From the NCBI RefSeq assembly GCF_907165205.1, contig NC_058193.1:38457021-38521020 (forward strand): DNA of 64,000 nucleotides, given 5' to 3'. Below the pieces are notes generated by a model. It was not told where the DNA came from and ran no database searches. It was given only the letters and a program-made list of their open reading frames with translations. Below, one piece after another: positions 24,844-35,500 of the stretch. This stretch comes from Coccinella septempunctata (Eukaryota > Arthropoda > Insecta > Coleoptera > Coccinellidae). The translations under genes and the position numbers were made by a program. Position 1 is the stretch's first letter. Each line of letters opens with the position of its first letter.

Positions 24844-27800
24844 GTGAGTTGAACCTATCAATTTTCGTTGAATTGAAAAAATACCGCGTTTTCTACGGAC
24901 AACTTCTACTACTGCAATAAGTACAGTAAATGGCTGCGGTTAAAGCCGTCTTACAAGCAACCACTTTCAATCTCCATATAACGACAGCTTCCGAACATTT
25001 AAATCCCAATGTGTAAGAGGATAACCAACCGCATTCACACAGCAAAGTCCGGCGAGATCTCTCAATTTTTCAGCGTCCACAACTGGACGTAACATGCATC
25101 GAGCCATTTGGCAAACGTACTGCCATATCCTAATAAACTATTCGTATCGGATTAGAGGCATCAAGTGGTAATTGTCAATATAAATGTTTCCGCACCACTA
25201 CACGTAGTAGCGTTTAGTAGACCTAGACGTCCTATAAATCATTGTTTTCCGGTTGGTACATTGCTAAGTTGACGATAATTTGAAACGACACAACGCTTCG
25301 GCTAATCCGTTGACATACGACAGCTGAACTGAGGCGATCGTACACGATTTTTTTCAGGGACTGACGGCTTGATTTGCCATATGAATATGGGTATTATCGA
25401 TCTGGCAATTGGATAACTGGACAGGAAGAATGTTGAGATAATAAAGCCATGAAATGGAAGAGGTTCAGAGTTGAAAAACTGAACTATGATACCTTTTTGG
25501 CGAGGTTTCTTGGAATGGGTTTCAGGAACATACAAGAGGTCATATCAGGGTTTCATTTAAACCTTGGATATACCCATTTTATAAGGATATACCTTAAGTT
25601 CCTCTTTCAATGGTTCTTAAAGTTTCGGAAGTTTCTCTCTATTGAAAGTCCACCTGGATGATTCAAGCAGACTACAATTTTACTTGGGTGGATTCAGCAC
25701 TGTTGGGGATTATACAATGTATACCTATCTATGGACCATTGGGTGCTCAGTTTCAAGTTTCAAGGTAGTTGAAACCTATTCTCTTAACACTCATCAAAAA
25801 CGGGTTAAGTTCACTACAATACTTCCAGATGAACCGTTGGCTTTCTCGCAACGAATCTGCTTAGCCCACGCCCATTTCTCACCCATTTAAAAATCTTCCA
25901 TCATAGCCATAAAGCCGATACCAATTCGATCATACCATAATGGCTCACGCCGAAAAAAAACCTAATTATTATCTCAAATAAGGCGACAGCTCCTATCGAT
26001 CAACACTGACTAATAAATTACCAAGAAATTAAAAGGCTATAAATAGGCGACCAGTTATTTATAATCAATCGGTGGATACGATGATCCAGTATGAAATCAC
26101 CGGATCATGGAATCATTACTAACCCACATCCAGGCGGGCCTAGATGCAGATTATGTAAATATTGGACGCGGTTTCTATTAGCCAATTTTTCGATAAGGAT
26201 CTATCGGAGGGACACACCTCCTTTACGTCGTCGATGAATAAACATCGCCTAGGGAGGAAAGTTGAAATGCATTATCGATGGACGTTCTTGTCGATCAAAG
26301 TTTCGATGTTAACGGTATGGAAGCATGATTGAGGATAATTTAGGTTCGCCTAACATGGGGAAACGCCGTTAGGTCATTTAGAAGAGGGTGTTCCCAATGG
26401 TTCTATATTTGGCCCACTATTTTTTCCATCGTGGAGCGAATTACAACCCAGCGTTCATCATTGATTGGACGATTTCTTTCATAAATGTACTCCTGGATAG
26501 TCTAGAAAGGTTTGAAACCACAGAGACGGTTTCTCTCAATACTCTCACTCCTGCAACTTTCCTCACCCAACTTTTAGATGACCATCGCAGTCAGCTATTT
26601 CAGAGGTTCATAATTTCGAGGATAATTTAGATTCACCACCACAGAAACGCCGTTAGGTCATGAAGATAAGAAAAGGATGTTCTCCGATCAAAAGCACATT
26701 TATACTGTACACTAATTGTAGGGCGTAGAACACGAATATGAAATCAGCTATTTAAAAAAAAAATTTCAAGTTATGTTCGATATAAAATCGAAAATTTTGA
26801 ACCTTCGCGGAAAAATCATAAAAAATAAACTGTACGCGATAGATGGATGAAATATGGTTTTTTCTATTCGCAAGGAACCAATCTATCACCAAAAAAATCA
26901 GCTTGAGTCCAGTGCCTTTTTTCTGGCTGCTATAGCTCCTCAAAGTTGACCAAAGTGCAGGTAAACATCAGTAAAAAACGAAATTATTCAAAGTCCGAAA
27001 TTTTATTATTTTTTTAGCTATATTGACTTGCGTCATTTCACTCACTAATTCGAGGTCGCGGATCATAAATATGCAATAAGATTTTGTGTAGGATCAGTAC
27101 TTTGGGAAAAAAATCACTCTGAATAGAAAATTTCAAAAAAATTGGTCAATTTTGAGGAGCTCTAGCATCCAGAGAAATGGCACTAAATATGAGCTGATTT
27201 TTTTGATGATAGATTGGTTCTTTACAAATCAAAAAAACCTCATTTAATCCATCTACCGCGAACAGTTTAGATCTTATGATTTTTTCCGCGAAGGTCCAAA
27301 ATTTCCGATTTTCCATCGACCATAACTCAGAAACTAATCCTTTCAGCAAAATTCTGTTTGCATATTCTTAATCTACGCCCTCGATTCAGTGAAGACTGCA
27401 ATTTTGGTGGAAATCGGAGAGATCGAAAATTTTTCAAATTTTCCATGCATATGTATGGAAAAATTGAGATTTTTTGAAAAAAATTTTTGGTCTCCGATCA
27501 AAACCAAATTTATACTGTAAACTAATTCGAGGGCGTAGAACACGAATATGCAAATAGATATTTTTTTAAAAATTTATTTTTCAAGTTATGGTCGATAGAA
27601 AATCGGAAATTTTGGACCTTCGCGGAAAAAATCATAAAAACTAGACTGTTCTCGGTAGATGAATGAAATGTGATTTTATGTTTTCGCAAAGAACCAATCT
27701 ATCAAGAAAAAAATCAGCTTCTGTCTAGTGCCATTTTTCTGGCTGCTTCAGCTCCTCAAAGTTCACGAATTTTTTCGTAATTTTTCATTTAAAGTGCTTT

Positions 27801-30800
27801 ATTTCCCAAAATACTGATCCTACAAAAAATCTAATTACATATTCATAATCTACGACCTCGAATAAGCAACTTAAATGACCCGGGTCGATATAGGTAAATG
27901 ATAAGATTGTATTTTCGTTTATGAAGCGCGGGTAACATCAAAGGCGAACAGGAACTATTATTGACAACCCAGCGTTTATCATTGATCGGTTGATCACTTT
28001 CATGAACGTCCCTCTGTATAATTTAGAAACGTTTAGAACCACAGAGACAGTTCCTTTCAATACTCCTGCAGTCCTGCAACCTTCCTCACCCAACTGTTAG
28101 ATGCCCATCTAATTCAGCCGATTCAGAGGTTCGTAATTTCGTTAAGATGCACATGTCAATTGGCCTCCAAGGCTGCGCGATGTAACACCATTAGATTTAT
28201 TACGTACTCCGATAGCAACCGATCGAGTTTGTCCATACGAAACCTATTGTCCCATTTCTCGAGCTCAGATTTGACCTCAAACTTGACCGGCAGCTTTACC
28301 AACCAATCTCTATCGATGCCCGCTCGCGAATCCATCAAAACGAGACTCAGGAATGCTGGATCCACTCCCGGCACTGTTAGAGAATTGAGGTCAATCGACG
28401 AGCGTAGATTTCCCATCAAGTCAGAGTGCCATATTCCGACCTACATCTTCTTCCTTGTCGTTTCAGCAGCTTGTCCGTCAACATAGACGACGTCTATCTA
28501 CCGATAGATCGTCACAATTCACTGGAATCGCCGCTATCATTTAAGTCCAATTTATTCCTGATTTATATATTTATTTTCACCGTTCGTTATTGTTTCAGCG
28601 ATGATTTAAACGCCTGTTTTTTCATGTAATTAGAGTTATAACGATAATATCTATTATATTTAATGGGCGTATCTTTAGGTAGTAATTGATGGCATATCTG
28701 TGCTTTATGGCGTATATACAGAGGCAACTGATTAAAATAATTGAATATGCCCTGATATCGTATTGTATGTTAAAGAGCAAAGCTGACATTTAAGTCGGGG
28801 ATATATTCTTATTCGAGAGTGAATTATGAGTTTTCTAAAAATGGACAACTGCACGCTTGTTTGTGGCTTCTTGCGTAAATACTTACAAAAAGGCACGACT
28901 TTCATTCGACATTGGTCATTCTGTTCCGTGGGGGGATATCAAAAAACCTTGCCTTCCTCCTGATGCCAGAATCCATGGAGCATACCAGATAATCCTAGAG
29001 AAATAGAGGAGTTTGGAAAACCCAACTGTGTGACCTCTCATTACTGGTGAATTTTTTCAGCTGTCTTTTCCTGACTCCTAAATTTGATTGATTAAAGTCT
29101 TGAGCGCTGACGTAATACGTCCTTTGGTAGAGTATCCGATGCATCGTTGAACGCCTATTCGCATCGATTTAATGAGTTCGAGCATTCGGTTTTTGTTCCA
29201 CACGACGCCCACTCCTGTCAGCTACCGTCCATTTCAAGAGGTGCAAGCAGGAATTCTCGACGCGAATATTTAAATTAGCGATGATCGCAGCCGAATTTTT
29301 AATTGGATCGACACAGAGGAACGTTCGATCACTTCTAAAAACGGAGGATCAGATTAACAGCATCGAACAAGCAGTTTCAGCTTGCAATATTATCCTCTAA
29401 TATTTGCATTGCATGCGTTAATATCAGCGGCCTTGGGTGAGCTTGATGTTTTTTCATTAATTTTTTTTCTATTCATAATTCTCGCCTGCATAATGATAAA
29501 GTCAATATTTGCGTGAAAAACTGTATTACTAAATCTGCGAATCATACCTTAGAAGTTTATGTATATGTCTTTATCTTTGATGAAGGAAATGAAGACCAAA
29601 GAGTTCAGAGTCTCGTGAAACAATCATAAAAGAAGCATTATCTCGAGCTTGCATGATCAGATGAGATGGTTCTTGAATAGAATTTGAATATCCTTCCTCA
29701 TAATAGGTGTAATCATCGTTTTATTCATGCTGTCAAATATGTGCTTTTCAGTAAGGAATTCAAAGGATAAAATCAGTCGGATAACTACTCAACTGTCAAT
29801 TCGAGCTTTCCTTACAAGGATAGTTGAGTATGCACCATCATCATATTGGCAAATAAAGCTACTTGATGTTGGATTCCATATATGTACAAGAAATGAAAAT
29901 GTTCAGATCCACAACTCTTCAAATGACGCTTCAAGCAAAAATCACTTTGATTCTTCTTGTGCAATACAATCGATAGCATGATCGTTCAAATCTTGTGCCA
30001 TATTCGGTTAAGAAATGCCTGAGTGGCGTTTTGGGTCGAGATAATTTTGATATCGAAGATGAAGAGGAAACGGTGCAGTTGTTAATTTACTAGAATGTAG
30101 GAATCTAGGAGGAAATTTTCCCTAGTAAGATGATAAAGATGATTAACGAAAGCTTGGTTATGATACAGATTAGTAAGCTGCTTCTCTTTGATTTGAAGGA
30201 AAATGTTATAAATGCAGATGAATTTTTATAAGCTGAAAAATTGGCTGATTGTCCAATTTTGGAGAGAATGCTTGAGAACCCTGAAACAAATTGAGATACT
30301 ACAAGTATAATGATACTGCCTTGATGATAGGAGCGTTTGATCTTGATGAAATTTTCACACCTTCAGAAAGTGATATTCTTCGACTCCCAGGCGCCATTTC
30401 ATCTAACCGCGAAGGTGGAAAATGATGTTTTCCTCACTGAACGCCTCTCTATCTGTTCCCAGAAGACATTGCGGAAATCCTTGCATTTCCACGACCGTCT
30501 ATCGCGTTTCTAATTGATAATCGCAGCCGCATATCTACGCTCAGATCATATGCAAACCACGAAACGTCTAATTAACCTAATTGCTAGCGATTGATCGACC
30601 CTAGCAGAGAATCAGCTACCGCCTAGAGCGGCTCATTGTTTCTGAATACAGTCTCATTAAATTGTGTGTCGTGTTATTATTTTATATCTGGAGACGTGTT
30701 GACAACGTTGAAACACAGTCAGACTACTGCGTTTACGAATAGACACTCAACATATGGAAAATTTTTGATAGTTTTCTGGTTCTTACAAACACCTCCCACT

Positions 30801-32445
30801 TGATCTCTTCAAAATGTAGTCTTTGAGTTGATCCAGTTAAATTACCACATTGGGAATCCTTTTATCCAAATCTGATGCTATCAAAAAAACCCATTTCTGA
30901 AAGGTTCGGTATATTTTTCATCCCATTTTGTTCGAATTCAAAACACATAACATGCACACCAATCACATTAGGTGGGAACCTTCAAACTTGTAAGATCGAT
31001 GATGGAACGTGCTCCTGAATGCTTCTTACACACTTTGTGGACGCTGTAAATTAAGATCTTGTTGACAATAAGTAGCTACACATTCACTGGGTTTTTATTC
31101 CTCATGAGGTTGAAGAGGATTGAATGGATTTGAAGTGGTTGTGTTCTTTCCCACACATTCTATAGTTGGACCACAAAAGGCCAGAACTTTTTTCGATGGA
31201 GTTGAAAGAGGGCAATAAATTCTTTTATGAGGAATTTTATGAAGTTTTTTGTGGCGGAAGTGAAGTACCTAGTGTTTTGAAATATGTTTCTGAATCTCAT
31301 TATGTACGAGGAAAAGAAATCTTCCACTTTTGTTCATTCCATAAAGTGAATCATTTCGGAATCCTTCCAGAACCTTTTAGTGCGATTGAAAGACCATCAG
31401 GCAAGAATTTCCTGGATTACTCAAATAAAAGTGGATTTGGGAATCAGAAAACATCAAGAACATAACTTTGAAATGATACTTTGTTACCTGAGAAAGTTGA
31501 GACTTTTATTTCAAAGATTTTCGCACCGGTTTTACGTTGTTCATTTTAGTTTCTTTGTCAAATAATCTTGTGAATCTAGAAATTGAATTTAGACTCACAA
31601 CACCGTTCTACTTTGTTTCAGTGGTCCTGGCGAGGATAAAGCGACAAAGGACTGGCAACGACACGATAGTCTACAAAATCAGGATAAGGAAGGACTATAA
31701 GCTTTCTGAGAAAGCTTACGTGGCCCTCAAGTCGGGCAGAATCATCACACCTAGGTACGATTCTATGTGCGGTCTTCAGCTGGAGGTTGGGAAACTTTAC
31801 GTAATATCAGGTGAGAGCAGGTTTCATACCAGTTTCGAAGAATTGGGTTATGAAGTTGCCGCCAACTTCTTCGACAACTGTCTCGTGTATTCCTCGATGT
31901 TCACTCTATATTTCCTTTTCCAGGTCGTGTTTTGTCGCTCAGAGCACATGTCAACATGTGTGGATACGCAGAAAAATGGGAAAACATCACGAGGCGCCAG
32001 AGGAAGGGCTTGAGGAAAATGTACGGTTACGGTTGTACGTGCAAAATAAAGAAATGCAGCTCTCAACATTGCCCGAAGAATGTTAACACTTGCAACTGGA
32101 CCAGCAGTTGTCACGTAGAAGAGGTGAGTCCAGATGTGACAGTTTATACCGCATAGATTTCGAAAATTTGTTAAGATTCAGATAAGTTTGTGAAGTACAT
32201 GGTAAAGCTTGTTTGATGTATACACTTTATAATGGCTATTTTCCTCGCTGGCTTTAACCACCTAGCTAAACTTCCTTTCAACAGCAATGTCTATAAAAAA
32301 TACGCGATTTATAACATGTTCTCTTCCACAGGGCATCTGCCTGAGGCAGGCAAACAATCACTGCAACTGGACCAGAAATGCAGCCCTCAGCAAATGCCTG
32401 CGGAACAAAACGGAATCACTCACCATTTCCCGATGGTCCGGATAG
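24720..32445 (+). CDS. Timp: TIMP, tissue inhibitor of metalloproteinases (four coding exons)
   Basis: Joining 24720-24843, 31622-31810, 31924-32123 and 32332-32445 gives 627 nt, 208 residues plus stop, the usual TIMP length. Residues 1-26 form a signal peptide (hydrophobic FSVVAIVLIVILA). The mature protein begins CSCRSPHPQEHFCNADF, the diagnostic N-terminus whose first Cys chelates the metalloproteinase active-site zinc. The N-domain continues with VVLARIKR, MCGLQLEVGKLYVISG and NMCGYAEKWENIT, and the C-domain with GCTCKIKKC and two CNWT motifs. I count 14 cysteines in the mature chain (vertebrate TIMPs have 12) and several N-glycosylation sequons (NDT, NIT, NWT, NKT). It should be secreted and inhibit matrix metalloproteinases and ADAM proteases. 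Intron 1 is 6.8 kb and contains a fold-back element. The gene lies antisense to Syn, the conserved Syn/Timp arrangement, and its last exon overlaps a Syn exon. Confidence 0.97.
26334..26685. repeat. direct repeat pair containing AACGCCGTTAGGTCAT
   Basis: GAGGATAATTTAGGTTCGCC at about 26331 recurs as GAGGATAATTTAGATTCACC at about 26616. Both are followed by AACGCCGTTAGGTCAT and, soon after, a GGTGTT or GGATGTT stretch. The period is about 285 bp. The origin is unknown. Confidence 0.6.
26450..26622. repeat. left member of direct repeats flanking the fold-back element
   Basis: It starts ACAACCCAGCGTTCATCATT and is repeated, with substitutions and small indels, at 27964-28143 in the same orientation. 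The fold-back element lies between the two. Confidence 0.7.
26672..27893. mobile_element. fold-back (giant palindrome) element, copy 1
   Basis: 27010-27450 and 27451-27893 are inverted copies of each other, centred on CCATGCATATGTATGG, giving an imperfect palindrome of about 880 bp. The outer arms share GATCAGTACTTTGGG and its complement, and the inner arms share the TTCCGCGAAGGTCC type sequence. A partial extra arm in right-arm orientation precedes it at about 26672-26960. The same partial-arm plus palindrome layout occurs at 61432-62496. No coding capacity was seen. It fits a fold-back or large MITE family of unknown superfamily. Confidence 0.8.
27964..28143. repeat. right member of direct repeats flanking the fold-back element
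   Basis: This is a copy of 26450-26622; the shared stretches include ACAACCCAGCG, ACCACAGAGAC and TTCCTCACCCAACT. Confidence 0.7.
28156..28419 (-). other. unrecognised 87-codon open frame
   Basis: The frame looks protein-like (mixed charged and hydrophobic residues, ending LDRLLSEYVINLMVLHRAALEAN with a helix-like pattern), but no family was recognised. It is not part of synapsin or TIMP. The + strand is also open here (28160-28486). It could be a decayed TE domain or chance. Confidence 0.2.
28420..31621. other. right part of Timp intron 1, nothing else recognised
   Basis: AT-rich sequence without recognised exons or repeats. The 99-codon frame at 31166-31465 (+) has no motif and is not continuous with Timp exon 2. 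Confidence 0.4.
31622..31810 (+). CDS. Timp: Timp coding exon 2
   Basis: The exon enters in phase 1 after TTTCAG and encodes VVLARIKRQRTGNDTIVYKI to KLYVISG. It ends TCAG|GTGAGA at 31810. It forms much of the inhibitory N-terminal OB-fold domain. Confidence 0.96.
31924..32123 (+). CDS. Timp: Timp coding exon 3
   Basis: It begins after TTCCAG at 31923 and encodes GRVLSLRAHVNMCGYAEKWE, then the start of the Cys-rich C-domain (YGYGCTCKIKKC, TCNWTSSCHVEE). It ends GAG|GTGAGT in phase 0. Confidence 0.96.
32332..32445 (+). CDS. Timp: Timp coding exon 4, overlapping a Syn exon
   Basis: It begins GGC ATC TGC after CTTCCACAG and encodes GICLRQANNHCNWTRNAALS to ISRWSG, with TAG at 32443-32445. Positions 32424-32445 are also coding on the opposite strand (Syn residues YPDHREM). 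Positions 32419-32423 are the reverse complement of the Syn splice donor GTGAG. Confidence 0.94.
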   Translation, partial: GICLRQANNHCNWTRNAALSKCLRNKTESLTISRWSG

Positions 32446-32528
32446 AAAGTTTGATCGATCAACGGAAAATTTTCCTTTCCGAGCCTCCTCTGTAGCTGGA
32501 CCAGATGGCCGAAAACCCATGGCTTATC
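32424..32528 (-). CDS. Syn: Syn exon 5 (domain C), overlapping Timp
   Basis: The exon is 105 nt, phase 0 on both sides, encoding DKPWVFGHLVQLQRRLGKEN and FPLIDQTFYPDHREM. It ends ATG|GTGAGT. Its last 22 bases are complementary to the end of the Timp coding sequence. Confidence 0.96.
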
Positions 32529-35500
32529 CTGAAAGTGAAAAAAAAATTAGTTGAACTCAAAGTTGCAAAAAGGCCTACTGTTTAAATAGTTCCATAAGCG
32601 TCACTTCTACATACTGACAGGCAGGAAGAAGCAGACCAAATTGAGATCGAAGAATAGCGAAACAAAATGATTTGGAAAATCACGGAAGTGATGCTCAGGA
32701 TGTGATCTAGACTCCAAACCTGTTTTCTCGTGTAAATATTTGTTGGATGAATATTTCGTGAATTGTTATATTTGTTTTTGTGTTTGTATCAATTTCTTTC
32801 AGACAAGACGTTAGGTCGAAGAGAATCAGTATTAATCTACTCCTAGAACGATAGAGAAATAATTTATGTATTTATAGAAAGTAAGCCCCATCCGGACATT
32901 CTAACTTCAGTTTATCGCTTTCAAACGGTCTCAAAGTTGGCTTGACGAGGAATTGTTGGTTTTCGAGAAGTTTTTCCCCAGCTCGGCATTGTTCGCTTGA
33001 TTAGTTTTCTGACACTTCTCGTATTTTATAAAGGATGCAAAAAGCTCAGCAGGGTAATTGCATTGTTTAATTGTATCCTGCTTCACAGCAGTACTGCTTG
33101 TGCAGTCCCATACAAGATAATTACTTCATTAGCGTTGGACGGCTATATTCTCTGCTCATTTATGATATTGGTATAAATTATTTATTGTCCGTATAATAAC
33201 AGGGGTATTTCTGTTCAGGTACTTATTTTCAATTTCACGATACGGAAGACCGTAAAGTTTTTGCCGGTCAAAGGGATTCGAATGGAATTCAAGTAATTAA
33301 TAGAAAGAATGAGTTTGGCGCCTTCTATCGCTTTAACGAGATTTCTCAGTGGTGGATTTCGATTTTTTTAGGTTTTTAATTGCATCCTGAGATTTTAATT
33401 GTTTTCCCCTTCGTTAAGTATTCCACTCTATTTAATTCCTTCCTGCATTCCAAGTATAAATGGAAAAGATTTTTGACGTGGATCTCATTATTGACACTCA
33501 GCCGATTAATGGAGTTTTTCACGAATTTTTCGCGAGATCAAAGCGGTACTCAACGATCTAAGTATAAACATCGACATTTTCGTTAGCATTTCAGCGGGTT
33601 CGTTGACCCACTCCTCGGAATCAAAATATGACATCCATCATCGTAAAAGGAACAAGATTGCCGAAATTACTCGCATAAACAGCTTTAATGGCCCACCATG
33701 TTATTTTTATTGAAAACAAGACACATGAGATTGCGGTCGGTCGAATTTTGGAACGAAAACCGTAAACATTGGCCGGTTTTGGTAGATGATGCATCTGCCC
33801 CATTGCCAAAACAACAAAGCGGCTGTGTGTCTCTCGAAACGGTACAGCATCCAGGGATTTATCGGGGCTTACAAGAGTTTACGCCATTCAATTGTGATTT
33901 ACCATGAAGTTTCAGAGGTTTTAATGGGATCGATCATTATAGGAAATACTTCCAGGTTCATTCATACTTGAAGGATCAAAAAAATGTGTTCTGTATTGAA
34001 TTCAACGTGAAGAAAACATACTCGAGGTACCCACTCATTTGACATTATTTTTTGCTTTCAATTTCATATCCAGGATGTGAATGAATAGTTGCGAAAACAT
34101 TTAAGGGGTCGTACTTAAAACAATGAATATGAAAAATAGTCAGGATTGCTCTTGCTGATTAGTAAATGATCTAGCACATACCTCCTCAGTTGTTTTTTCA
34201 TTAGAAATTGATCTCTTATGTCAGAATTATCATAATTATACACTGATAAGAAGTCAATTATAAAAAAACGGTCTGCAGTTGAAGATCCCATTATAACAAT
34301 CATTCCCCAGATTACCTATTCAGCAGAATTATTCTAAAAACCCTATTCTGTGCGAAGATGTCTCTAACGTCTTCTCGGTAGCTCAGTTGTAGGAGCACTG
34401 CACCGGCAATCACGAGGTCCAGTGTTCGAATCCCGCAGGAGGAGGAACTTTTTCCACAATTCAATAATAATCAACATATCGATAATTTCTCACCTGAAAA
34501 TTGTAGATGGAGTTCAGATTGTTGATGCTGGGCACCCCTCCGAACTTGAGGGCCAGGAGCAACTTCTTGTAGTCCTCCCCTGCGTCCCTGAGGTTCTGCC
34601 TGACCTGAAAAACCGTGAATATTTTCATTTAAACGCGAGATGCATCGCGCGTAAGCCGGCAAAAATAACCGATGACCCAAATTGAAAAGGTATGTCTCGC
34701 TGTTTTTTCACTGAGAGTTCTCGCGGAGTATTAATGCGAGGCTTAAGCCAGGGGGAATCATAATTTGTCATCGGGACTGATTTACGGGACAATAGTCGGT
34801 TTCTGAAAGCCTGGAATTCGTCTCCAAGTCACACTTGTTGATTAGTCGGAATTGCTCGAGTCATTCAGTGAAACGCATCCATCATTTCGATGCGAGACGG
34901 ATGTCAGATGATGGGGCTTTTGAGAAATATGTATATAATTTTAATATGTAACATAGTTGGTAGTCTTAGTTATTCCTTCGAAATTTGGATTATATTTTGT
35001 ACTTGATTGATGACTGATTTATTTATTAATAAAATTTTATTATATTATGTGTGCATTTTATTCACGCAGTATAAACACGAGTAAATAAGAATTGAATATT
35101 GTGGTGCTACTTTTGAAGTTGTCCAGTCTTGAATGTCAAGGTTTGTCAGGTTGTTTATTGTCCCAGTTGCTAGTAACGCCTTGCGGGCAGGACTTGATCC
35201 ATGACTGCAGCAATAAAAACATTTTGCGCAAAACTTTGAGGCCCGAAAAGTTATATGATATTGTAAGTACTCACCAATAGGAAGTCTGGCCTAAACGACC
35301 TCCCAACCCTCGTACCTCCCCTCATGACGGCCATAGAGACGCTTGCAGCATCCGCTGTAGAAGTGACGGTAATCTCCCTGAACTCTGCCTGTTCCACACG
35401 GATCTCATACTCTCCGATCCGTCTGCCCCTGAAGTATTTCGACCAGTCTGTGTTCTGATCGTCTATGACCAGCAGGGTCACGTATCTACCCGACACTGTC

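Larger units (their letters stand above)
24844..31621 (+). other. Timp: Timp intron 1 (6.8 kb) with repeats
   Basis: It is bounded by G|GTGAGTT and TTTCAG|TG. It contains direct repeats at 26450-26622 and 27964-28143, the fold-back element at 26672-27893, and an unrecognised frame at 28419-28156 (-). Frames at 31166-31465 and the upstream read-through of exon 2 are intronic by context. Confidence 0.85.

Noticed and set aside
31811..32156. Extra + and - frames over Timp exons 2-3
   Set aside because: They cross the Timp splice sites and show no motif, while the spliced Timp frame explains the region fully.
34370..34446. Functional tRNA gene
   Set aside because: The anticodon stem and T stem do not pair, so only a tRNA-like relic is claimed.
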